A stretch of DNA of 6,471 nt from Candidatus Bathyarchaeota archaeon (GTDB lineage: Archaea; Thermoproteota; Bathyarchaeia; RBG-16-48-13; GCA-020355125): contig DAOVAG010000044.1 of the NCBI GenBank assembly GCA_030671165.1, positions 1-6,471 on the forward strand. Direction: 5' to 3'. This document shows, piece by piece, positions 1-5,750 of this stretch. Positions within the stretch are counted from its first letter, which is position 1. Every line of letters begins with the position of its first letter. A program made the position numbers and the translations under genes. The notes beneath the pieces were generated by a model that worked only from the letters and a program-made list of their open reading frames with translations, did no database searches and had not been told where the DNA came from.

Positions 1-261
1 ATCTGGTTCTGAAACCTCGACAACTTGAACACCTTCCTCGTGGATCTTACAAGGAAAAAATTTATTCCTGCTCTTCATAACCTTATAAATTCTACCGGGT
101 TCTAAATTACCCATACAAATCTTATAAAGTTCGCATTCTTCACATCCCTCTAGGGATCCTTCATGTATGAATGAAAAGCCTATTTTAGCTTGTTTTAAAC
201 CTACAAAGGTTATTTTGTATTTAGGATCAGTATTTAAACCATTATTTGAATCATTATTTAT
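1..261 (-). CDS. UPF0179 family protein, partial (C-terminus beyond window), start codon uncertain
   Basis: The minus strand from about position 267 down to 1 reads as the N-terminal part of a UPF0179 protein, a small cysteine-containing archaeal family of unknown function. The recognisable stretch begins KITFVGLKQAKIGFSFIHEG and continues through SLEGCEECELYKICMGNLEPGR to FFPCKIHEEGVQVVEV. Four cysteines are visible (codons at 144-142, 135-133, 117-115 and 51-49) in a CxxC-x5-C-...-C arrangement, which suggests metal binding (inference). The frame is open to the window edge, so the C-terminal part is missing. It lies just downstream of egsA on the same strand and is probably in its operon. 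The start is a problem: the in-frame TGA at 270-268 is followed by no ATG, GTG or TTG before the conserved block. The left limit used here is an ATA codon at 261-259, five bases after a GGTGAG SD-like sequence. An ATG at 254-252 exists only in another frame and meets TAA after six codons. The family call is firm; the start is not. Confidence 0.8.
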   Translation of the reverse strand, partial: MNNDSNNGLNTDPKYKITFVGLKQAKIGFSFIHEGSLEGCEECELYKICMGNLEPGRIYKVMKSRNKFFPCKIHEEGVQVVEVSEPD

Positions 262-275
262 AGGTACTCACCTTC

Positions 276-1337
276 CTAATCTATGATTCCTGCTGCTTTA
301 GCAAGGTTTTCAGCTGCATCTCTTGTTAAACCATCACCAAGAATTGTATATCTATTAGGTCTAAGAGTGGAAGCTAAAGTGAGAGCTTCAATAATATACT
401 TAGGTTCAATTCCTAACTCCTCAGCTGTTGTCGGGGCTCCAATTATTCGAAGATTTTTCTCAATCCTCCGCCAACCATTTCTCTGTAAATAAGCCATTAG
501 AATTGCTCCAACACCACACTGCTCTCCATGTAATGCTGATTTAGGTGACACAATGTCTAGAGCATGGCTGAAGAGATGTTCAGAACCACTACAGGGCCTA
601 CTACTTCCAGCAATACTCATAGCGACACCACAGCTTATTAAGGCTTCAAGAACGATTCTTATCCCACTTTCCTTCTTTTTTCGAATAGCTTTAGCATTTT
701 GTAAAACAAGTTTAGCACTCATTAATGCTAGATTTGCAGCGTATTCACCATAGTATTCATTCTTCAACTTATGAGCTAACTCCCAATCTCTTACAGCAGT
801 ATATTTAGAGATAATATCACCACAACCACTAGCAGTCAATCTATATGGAGACTCTGATATAACATCTAAATCCGCTACTATCGCTAAAGGAGCGTGAGTT
901 TCTACAGATGTAAATGTTTCTAAATCTTTGATAGAAGCTCTTGGGCTAGAAATTCCATCGTGAGAAGCAGCTGTTGGGATACTCATAAAGGGAATACTAT
1001 AATTATGAGCAGCTAATTTTGCGACATCTATTACTTTCCCACCACCGATACCTAAAAGAACCTCAGGCGTGGATTCGTCAATTAATTTCATAGTCTCCTG
1101 AACGTATCGAAAACTTGATTCTTTAACGATGTAACAAGTTAAGTCATATCCAACATGTTCTAACGATTGAATAAGATTACGTGCTATATGTTCATACACA
1201 TATGGACCAGTAAGAAGCAAGATTGATGACTTAAATCCTAAACCTCGACATACATCATCGATTTTATTTAAAACTCCATGACCTATTAAAACCTCTCGAG
1301 GAAGCTGCATACGATGTACAGGTTCTATAAAATCCAT
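276..1337 (-). CDS. egsA: sn-glycerol-1-phosphate dehydrogenase (NAD(P)-dependent, EC 1.1.1.261)
   Basis: This 353-residue cytoplasmic enzyme reduces dihydroxyacetone phosphate to sn-glycerol-1-phosphate, the first committed step of archaeal phospholipid backbone synthesis. Length and layout fit the iron/zinc-dependent alcohol dehydrogenase-like G1PDH family. The N-terminal Rossmann half carries the nucleotide-binding GIGGGKVIDVAK at about residues 96-107. It is followed by the family signature SIPTAASHDGISSPRASI at about 119-136, which contacts cofactor and substrate. Likely metal ligands in the helical C-terminal half are Asp174 (SGCGD), His254 (GSEHLFSH) and His270 (ALHGEQ), all present, so the protein should be active. 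The ATG at 1337-1335 is preceded by no SD but by a TATA-like element about 25 bases upstream, suggesting a leaderless mRNA. The UPF0179 gene follows within about 15 bases of its stop and is probably co-transcribed. The gene diverges from psmB. Glycerol or 3-dehydroquinate relatives of the same fold are less likely given the signature. Confidence 0.95.
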   Translation of the reverse strand: MDFIEPVHRMQLPREVLIGHGVLNKIDDVCRGLGFKSSILLLTGPYVYEHIARNLIQSLEHVGYDLTCYIVKESSFRYVQETMKLIDESTPEVLLGIGGGKVIDVAKLAAHNYSIPFMSIPTAASHDGISSPRASIKDLETFTSVETHAPLAIVADLDVISESPYRLTASGCGDIISKYTAVRDWELAHKLKNEYYGEYAANLALMSAKLVLQNAKAIRKKKESGIRIVLEALISCGVAMSIAGSSRPCSGSEHLFSHALDIVSPKSALHGEQCGVGAILMAYLQRNGWRRIEKNLRIIGAPTTAEELGIEPKYIIEALTLASTLRPNRYTILGDGLTRDAAENLAKAAGIID

Positions 1338-1357
1338 AAAATAGTGTATAATTAGTA

Positions 1358-1365
1358 CTATAATA
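1358..1365 (-). promoter_or_regulatory. TATA box of egsA, probable leaderless promoter
   Basis: On the minus strand the sequence GAAATATTATAG (1369-1358) looks like a BRE plus TATA element. Its centre near 1362 is about 25 bases from the A of the egsA ATG at 1337, the usual distance from an archaeal TATA box to the transcription start. No SD-like sequence lies between it and the ATG. Together these predict that transcription begins at or within a few bases of the start codon. The assignment rests on spacing and composition only. Confidence 0.55.
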
Positions 1366-1389
1366 TTTCTATTTCCACTTCAAAAACTC

Positions 1390-1402
1390 GAAATATTTTT
1401 AA
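1390..1402 (+). promoter_or_regulatory. BRE/TATA box of the psmB-fttA operon
   Basis: The plus-strand sequence GAAATATTTTTAA is a good archaeal BRE plus TATA candidate. It predicts a transcription start near 1424 and a 5' leader of roughly 75 bases before psmB. A weaker alternative TATA, TAATTTTAG around 1448-1456, would give a start near 1476 and a leader of about 25 bases. The first 8 bases, GAAATATT, form an inverted repeat with AATATTTC at 1362-1369 inside the egsA promoter. Confidence 0.5.
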
Positions 1403-1484
1403 GGCAGAGTTATTCATGATTAAACCGTACCACTTGAGGCTTCTAGATAATTTTAGACTTTCGTGTCTTCTTTGGTCGATGTTT

Positions 1485-1490
1485 AGGAGG
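1485..1490 (+). promoter_or_regulatory. Ribosome binding site of psmB
   Basis: AGGAGG matches the anti-SD end of archaeal 16S rRNA perfectly over six bases. The spacing to the ATG at 1501 is 10 bases, slightly long, but no other in-frame start lies nearer. The out-of-frame ATG at 1479 overlaps this region and is not a psmB start. The site therefore fixes the psmB start at 1501. Confidence 0.75.
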
Positions 1491-1500
1491 AATAATCCGA

Positions 1501-2145
1501 ATGAGTTTTAAATTTAGCAATGATGAGATGAAGGAGAAAGCACTACATGGCACAACAACTATCGGTATCGTCTGTAAAAATAGCGTAGTCTTTGCAACAG
1601 ATACTCGGGCAGTAATGGGATACTCTGTGGCTCATAAAAATGTAAAGAAGGTATATCCAATTGAGAAACATTTGGCGATTACCATCGCCGGCGGTGTAGC
1701 GGATGCCCAAAATGTTGTTGAAATCCTTAAAGTAAACGCCCGATTATATCGTTTAGAGAAAGGGAGAATTATACCCGTTAGTGCAATATCAAGGATAGCA
1801 GCGAACCTCCTCTTCCAATCCAGGGCAGCTCCTTTATATATGCAGGCTATAGTTGGCGGTGTTGATGATACAGGTCCTCACGTCTACACAATAGATCCTT
1901 ATGGAAGCTTGATAGAAGATAACTGTGTTTCCACCGGGTCTGGTTCACCTATCGCTTATGGTGTTCTAGAAGATAATTATCGTAAAGATATGAGTTCCAA
2001 AGAAGGTGTTGATTTAGTGATTCGAGCTGTTAAATCAGCAATGAAAAGAGACATAGCGAGTGGTAACAGTTTTGATGTAGTTGTTATTGAAAAAGAGGGG
2101 TATCGCGAGTTAACGGATAAAGAGAAGAATGTAGCGACAGACTAG
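1501..2145 (+). CDS. psmB: Archaeal 20S proteasome beta subunit
   Basis: This 214-residue protein forms the catalytic inner rings of the 20S proteasome, an N-terminal nucleophile (Ntn) hydrolase that degrades unfolded proteins in the cytoplasm with an AAA+ unfoldase. A 17-residue propeptide (MSFKFSNDEMKEKALHG) precedes the motif HG|TTTIG, so self-cleavage would expose Thr18 as the catalytic Thr1 of the mature chain. The other catalytic residues fall at the expected mature positions: Asp17 (precursor 34, in ATDTRA) and Lys33 (precursor 50, in KNVKK). The SGSGSP-type loop (TGSGSP, 145-150) and the RDIASGNSFDVVVI segment (183-196) supply the conserved Ser and Asp of the active site. Length is normal and nothing is missing. 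The start is the ATG after a strong AGGAGG. It is followed 48 bp later on the same strand by fttA, a gene order known from Methanothermobacter and Methanocaldococcus, so co-transcription is likely. No alpha subunit or second beta gene is in the window. Confidence 0.97.
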   Translation: MSFKFSNDEMKEKALHGTTTIGIVCKNSVVFATDTRAVMGYSVAHKNVKKVYPIEKHLAITIAGGVADAQNVVEILKVNARLYRLEKGRIIPVSAISRIAANLLFQSRAAPLYMQAIVGGVDDTGPHVYTIDPYGSLIEDNCVSTGSGSPIAYGVLEDNYRKDMSSKEGVDLVIRAVKSAMKRDIASGNSFDVVVIEKEGYRELTDKEKNVATD

Positions 2146-2181
2146 AATGTAATACTTCTGAGTAACAATGTTAAAGTTGAC

Positions 2182-2186
2182 AAGGT
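2182..2186 (+). promoter_or_regulatory. Ribosome binding site supporting the TTG start of fttA
   Basis: AAGGT lies seven bases before the TTG at 2194. An in-frame TAG at 2188-2190 immediately precedes this TTG, so no earlier start is possible. The next in-frame ATG (residue 41) would remove half of the first KH domain. The site is short but its spacing is right. Confidence 0.5.
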
Positions 2187-2193
2187 ATAGATA

Positions 2194-4113
2194 TTGACAT
2201 CACTTAATAACGAACTTTTTAGTCAAATTACAGAGACAGTATTAAAACAAGTACCGAAGGAAGCAGAGATTAGTAGAATCAAATTTGAAGGTCCAAGAGT
2301 AGCAATCTATACAATGAAACCTGAAGTACTTGTTGAGCAAAGTCAAGTAATCACACACATCGTGGGTTTGATAAAGAAAAGAATTGTTATACGTTCTGAC
2401 CCATCAGTTCGAATATCAGAAAGTGAAACTGAGAAATATATTTTAGAAATGATTTCTAAAGATGCTGAAATAACAAAAATTTATTTTGATCCTGCTTTAG
2501 GTGAAGTAATAATAGAAGCTAAAAAACCCGGATTAGTCATCGGACAAGAAAATGCATTAGTAAATGAAATCATTAAAACCACGAAATGGAGACCAACAGT
2601 TTTAAGAAGCCCACCTATCCAGTCAAAGATAATCGCAAATATTCGTCACTATCTTCACTCTGAATATCAGGAAAGAGAAGGAATCCTTCGTAGAATAGGT
2701 GAAAGGATTTTTAGACCACAAATCCTAAAAACTGATAGCGTAAGACTCACTACATTAGGCGGATTTCAAGAAGTGGGAAGATCTGCCATGTTAATCCAGA
2801 CAAAAGAGAGCAATATTCTCTTAGATTGTGGTATTAATCCAGGCTCCAATAAGTCCATTAATAGATATCCTGGTTTTAGTATTGAGAGTTTTGACCTAGA
2901 ACTTCTTGATGCAGTGATCATCTCACATACGCATCTCGATCACTGTGGTTTTCTACCTTTTCTATATAAATATGGCTATGATGGACCCGTTTACTGTTCC
3001 GAACCAACAGCTAGTTTGATGACTCTTCTACAACTTGATTACCTCGATGTCACACGAAAAGAAGGGAGGAAATTACCGTTTACCCAAAAGGATGTTAGAG
3101 ATGTCGTCCTTCATACAATTCCAATTGGTAAGGAGGTCGTTACAGATATTTCTCCAGATGCACGGTTAACTTTTCATAATGCTGGACATATTCTAGGTTC
3201 AGTAATAACACACTTGCATATTGGAGATGGCTTGCATAATGTAGTATACACTTCAGATTTTAAGTTTGGTCGTACAATGCTCCTTGAACCAGCTACGGCA
3301 ACATTTCCAAGAGTAGAGACTCTTATTGTTGAAAGTACATATGGTTCGTCGAAAGATATAATGCCAGCAAGAGTGATGAGTGAAAGGAGACTTATCACAA
3401 TAATTAATTCAACGATTGAAAATGGAGGAAAAATCCTCATCCCAGTACCAGCTGTTGGTAGAGCCCAAGAGATAATGTTGGTTTTAGATAACTATTTGAG
3501 ACAAAATTCACTCAAAGAAGTACCAATATTCATTGAAGGAATGGTTAAAGAAGCTACAGCTATTCACACGACCTATCCTGAACACCTTGCCAAGAATATT
3601 AGAAATTTAATCTTTAATCAAGGTATAAACCCCTTCCAATCTGATCACTTCATACATATTAAAGATCACACAGCTCGACAAGAGGTTTTCCAAGGTGGAC
3701 CTTGTATAATCTTAGCAACATCCGGAATGTTGGAAGGTGGACCAGCAATAGCATATTTCAAGGAAATGGCTTCTGACAAAAGAAACATGATTATCTTTGT
3801 AAGTTATCAAATAGAAGGAACACTCGGTAGACGATTACAGAAAGGTTCAGTCAACATTCGGTTAATAAACGACAAAGGTAAGGTCGAGATCGTTAAAAAT
3901 CAATTAAGAGTTAATACTGTTGAAGGATTCTCAGGACATTCTGATAGAAACCAAATCATAGGATATGCAAGAAAGATCTACCCGAAACCTGAACGAATAA
4001 TTGTCTGTCACGGTGAGAAATCTAAATGTATAGGTCTAGCAAAATCATTCCAAGAATATTTACGAATAAATGCTATTGCACCAAAAGTTTTAGAAACTAT
4101 TAGATTAAAATAG
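2194..4113 (+). CDS. fttA: aCPSF1/FttA: KH-domain beta-CASP metallo-beta-lactamase ribonuclease and transcription termination factor
   Basis: This 639-residue protein is the archaeal homologue of eukaryotic CPSF73. The family cleaves RNA endonucleolytically (and 5'-3' exonucleolytically in some members) and acts as the general factor for transcription termination and 3'-end formation, favouring U-rich sites. Two N-terminal KH-type RNA-binding modules occupy about residues 1-70 and 71-145, the second with a GxxG-like loop (VIGQEN). The metallo-beta-lactamase core starts near 185 and has all zinc motifs: Asp211 (LLDCG), HTHLDH at 245-250, His332 (AGHILGS) and Asp355 (YTSDFKFG). The inserted beta-CASP domain follows Glu380 (motif A, VESTYG). 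Motif B is His582 (GFSGHSDR) and motif C His606 (CHGE). All catalytic residues are present and length is normal for the family. The TTG start keeps the complete KH region and is the only possible start after the in-frame TAG. The gene sits 48 bp behind psmB, probably in one operon, and converges on the histidine kinase gene. Confidence 0.96.
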   Translation: MTSLNNELFSQITETVLKQVPKEAEISRIKFEGPRVAIYTMKPEVLVEQSQVITHIVGLIKKRIVIRSDPSVRISESETEKYILEMISKDAEITKIYFDPALGEVIIEAKKPGLVIGQENALVNEIIKTTKWRPTVLRSPPIQSKIIANIRHYLHSEYQEREGILRRIGERIFRPQILKTDSVRLTTLGGFQEVGRSAMLIQTKESNILLDCGINPGSNKSINRYPGFSIESFDLELLDAVIISHTHLDHCGFLPFLYKYGYDGPVYCSEPTASLMTLLQLDYLDVTRKEGRKLPFTQKDVRDVVLHTIPIGKEVVTDISPDARLTFHNAGHILGSVITHLHIGDGLHNVVYTSDFKFGRTMLLEPATATFPRVETLIVESTYGSSKDIMPARVMSERRLITIINSTIENGGKILIPVPAVGRAQEIMLVLDNYLRQNSLKEVPIFIEGMVKEATAIHTTYPEHLAKNIRNLIFNQGINPFQSDHFIHIKDHTARQEVFQGGPCIILATSGMLEGGPAIAYFKEMASDKRNMIIFVSYQIEGTLGRRLQKGSVNIRLINDKGKVEIVKNQLRVNTVEGFSGHSDRNQIIGYARKIYPKPERIIVCHGEKSKCIGLAKSFQEYLRINAIAPKVLETIRLK

Positions 4114-4172
4114 TTTGTTAATATCATCAGCACGCAACTAGAGCGCTACATGTTTCCATTTGAAGTCTACTC

Positions 4173-5297
4173 TCATTTGAGCGGTATCGTAATGGTGAAG
4201 GTTGTGCCTTTTCCAACAGTGCTTTCCACGGAGATGGATCCATCGTGGGCTTCAACCATTCGTTTACAGATGGCAAGACCCAACCCCATTCCTTTAGCTT
4301 TAGTCGTAAAGAGAGGTGTCCATATTTTTTCTTTAATCTCATCGGGTATACCTTCTCCAGTATCGGTGAAAGTAAATTCTACTTTGTCTTTGAGTTCCTG
4401 ACTTGTAATTGTGAGTTTTCCACCTTCAGGCATGGCATCTATGGCGTTAGTTATGATGTTGGTGAAGACCCTTTTCATCTTCTGTGTATCAATTGTAATC
4501 ATCGGTTCAGGTTGAGTTCTATCTTTTACTTGAATTTTTTTGGAAATCTGAATTGAAGATAAAATCTCTCTCATGATTGATTGTGGGGTAGTTTCCGTCT
4601 TTTCTAAGTATATTTTTCTTGAGTAATCCAGTAGATCGTTTATAATTTTGTCGGAGTACGCTACATTTCTTTCAGCAAGTTCAAGCATCTTCATTAGGTT
4701 TTCGTCCATGTTTGGACCAAGCTTTGTCTTCAGGTAGTATACGGCGCCAGCTATTCCTGTCAACGGATTACGTAGGTCATGTCCTACCATGGCTGCTATT
4801 TCTCCCATTGCTGCCATCCGCTCTGCCTCCTTTAACTCTTTTGTCTTCTCCTCTACCAGTTCCTCTAAGTGGTCAGAGTACTCTTTGAGCTTCATCTGGC
4901 TCTCCTTAAGCACCTGTTCTGATTCTTTACGATCGGTGATGTCTCTTAAGACAGCTTGTATACCGGTAAGCTTGCCATTCTCTCGCATTATACTGACATG
5001 CGCTTCAGCCCATCGGGAGGTTCCATCCTTATGCGTATAAGAGAATTCAATAAACGGGACATCCTTTCCTCTCAATACATCTCTGAATAGTTTTAGGTAT
5101 TTTGGTATGTCTCTTGCTCGTATTGTCCCTATCTTTGTGAAGTGTTTTTCAACGATTTCCTCATCAGAATAACCCGTCAGCTTCTCAAAAGCGCGGTTGA
5201 CTGATGTTATCGTGCCCCATCTGTTTAAAGTTGTTATGCCATCAGGGGACAGTTCAAAAAGACGCCTATATCTCCCCTTAGATTCAATAATCGACAG
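4173..5297 (-). CDS. Cytoplasmic PAS sensor histidine kinase (PAS-HisKA-HATPase_c); N-terminal start uncertain
   Basis: The frame encodes up to 374 residues. A PAS domain (about 8-124, from YRRLFELSPDGI to the PAC-like LRDITDRK) is followed by a coiled coil (about 125-160) and a HisKA dimerisation domain with phospho-acceptor His173 in MVGHDLRNPLTG. The ATPase domain has N box NIITNAIDAMPEGG (near 280-290), G1 DTGEGI (near 312), F box IWTPLFTT and G2 MGLGLAI. All catalytic motifs are intact. There are no membrane segments, so it is a soluble sensor that autophosphorylates and should pass phosphate to a response regulator, none of which is in this window. The ligand is unknown. Start: the in-frame TAA at 5300-5298 precedes the PAS domain, and the first conventional start is TTG at 5075, which would cut the PAS domain in half (300 residues). 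Full PAS would need a non-standard start such as CTG at 5297, five bases after GGGAG, or the N-terminus is decayed. The gene is convergent with fttA. Confidence 0.85.
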   Translation of the reverse strand: MSIIESKGRYRRLFELSPDGITTLNRWGTITSVNRAFEKLTGYSDEEIVEKHFTKIGTIRARDIPKYLKLFRDVLRGKDVPFIEFSYTHKDGTSRWAEAHVSIMRENGKLTGIQAVLRDITDRKESEQVLKESQMKLKEYSDHLEELVEEKTKELKEAERMAAMGEIAAMVGHDLRNPLTGIAGAVYYLKTKLGPNMDENLMKMLELAERNVAYSDKIINDLLDYSRKIYLEKTETTPQSIMREILSSIQISKKIQVKDRTQPEPMITIDTQKMKRVFTNIITNAIDAMPEGGKLTITSQELKDKVEFTFTDTGEGIPDEIKEKIWTPLFTTKAKGMGLGLAICKRMVEAHDGSISVESTVGKGTTFTITIPLK

Positions 5298-5300
5298 TTA

Positions 5301-5312
5301 TTCTCCCACCCC
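5301..5312 (-). promoter_or_regulatory. SD-like sequence upstream of the histidine kinase frame
   Basis: On the minus strand GGGGTGGGAGAA lies directly before TAA-CTG. GGGAG ends five bases before the CTG at 5297-5295, and GGTG also matches part of the archaeal anti-SD complement. A strong purine-rich site at this exact place supports translation starting about here rather than at the TTG at 5075, which sits inside the PAS domain. The pairing is imperfect, so confidence is moderate. Confidence 0.4.
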
Positions 5313-5368
5313 TACATACTATCCTATATGGTTATTCAGAATTTGTCTTCTTCAATACTTTTTTTCAT

Positions 5369-5376
5369 GTATAAAA
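5369..5376 (-). promoter_or_regulatory. Candidate TATA box of the histidine kinase gene
   Basis: On the minus strand TTTTATAC (5376-5369), within CTTTTATACATG, resembles an archaeal TATA element. It predicts transcription starting near 5347, leaving a leader of about 50 bases before the SD-like site and the possible CTG start at 5297. No other candidate promoter between here and the PAS region looked better. This is a visual call in AT-rich DNA. Confidence 0.35.
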
Positions 5377-5656
5377 GAATGAGTTTCGTGATTTCTTTAC
5401 TTAAGATATGTATCATACTCTTCCTAGATCACATCCACGTATTTTAGAGGACATAATAAATGGTATGTCGCTAGTTCTCATTTATGCAAAATAAATAAGA
5501 TATCGATTATGAATGATAAATCTGAATTAGAACTCTATTCTTTCTTCCTTAAGAGATAAAAGAGAAAATGTAGAAATTTTAGAGATTATTGGTCTTGAAG
5601 GATTCACCACGATGCATCGTAAAAAAACTAAATTAATTTCCACCGCTTGTAGATAA

Positions 5657-5678
5657 ACTGTTACTGTAGTATTACAGT
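5657..5678. repeat. Palindrome with an extra half-site, possible operator
   Basis: ACTGTAGTATTACAGT at 5663-5678 has perfect 6-base arms (ACTGTA and TACAGT) around a 4-base centre. Directly before it ACTGTT at 5657-5662 repeats the left arm in direct orientation. The palindrome ends 8 bases before the candidate TATA element TTTAAATT, a position where archaeal activators or repressors often bind. The size fits a dimeric winged-helix or Lrp-type regulator. As an RNA it could also form a small hairpin, but no T-run follows, so a terminator is unlikely. Confidence 0.4.
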
Positions 5679-5686
5679 CATATAGA

Positions 5687-5694
5687 TTTAAATT
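5687..5694 (+). promoter_or_regulatory. Candidate TATA box of the prenyltransferase gene
   Basis: TTTAAATT, inside TAGATTTAAATTCTA, is TATA-like and would place the transcription start near 5716, about 30-35 bases before the GTG candidates at 5745 and 5751. A second AT-rich element, AAAAATATAAG at 5731-5741, would give a start near 5762. That would force use of TTG 5778 or ATG 5799 as the start codon. The sequence does not decide between them. Confidence 0.35.
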
Positions 5695-5750
5695 CTAGAT
5701 TATGCGTACCTATTAAACATTCAATATGCTAAAAATATAAGTAAGTGTGG

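Larger units (their letters stand above)
5298..5744. other. AT-rich intergenic spacer without a convincing gene
   Basis: About 450 bp separate the divergent histidine kinase and prenyltransferase genes. I found no tRNA, rRNA or CRISPR-like repeats here. Short open stretches exist: a 26-codon minus-strand frame with ATG at 5416 ending at 5336, a 16-codon plus-strand frame from ATG 5509, and a 41-codon plus-strand stretch at 5531-5653 lacking any start codon. None resembles a known protein. The supported content is a candidate kinase promoter near 5372, a palindrome at 5663-5678 and a candidate prenyltransferase promoter near 5690. The spacer may hold decayed coding sequence or an unrecognised RNA, but nothing in it proves either. 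Confidence 0.5.

Noticed and set aside
1416..1511. A 31-codon plus-strand frame with ATG at 1416 overlapping the psmB start, possible upstream ORF
   Set aside because: The predicted psmB transcription start (about 1424) lies after this ATG, it has no SD, and the peptide resembles nothing known. The AGGAGG it contains is better explained as the psmB ribosome site.
2177..2199. Two TTGACA copies 17 bp apart, resembling a bacterial -35 box
   Set aside because: The organism is archaeal, and the second copy is simply the TTG start and second codon of fttA. Chance repetition is the simpler explanation.
4114..4172. Possible bidirectional terminator between convergent fttA and the kinase gene
   Set aside because: No stable hairpin or long T-run is visible on either strand in these 59 bases. 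fttA-type termination needs only U-rich RNA, which is only weakly present (TTTGTTAATAT).
5336..5416. A 26-codon minus-strand frame (MIHILSKEITKLILLYMKKS...) upstream of the kinase, possible leader peptide
   Set aside because: The candidate kinase TATA box falls inside it, so it would not be part of that transcript. It is short, in a different frame from the kinase and has no recognisable relatives.
5509..5530. ATGATAA and CTGA resembling C and D boxes of a guide RNA
   Set aside because: The boxes are only two bases apart, leaving no room for a guide sequence, and no second C'/D' pair was seen.
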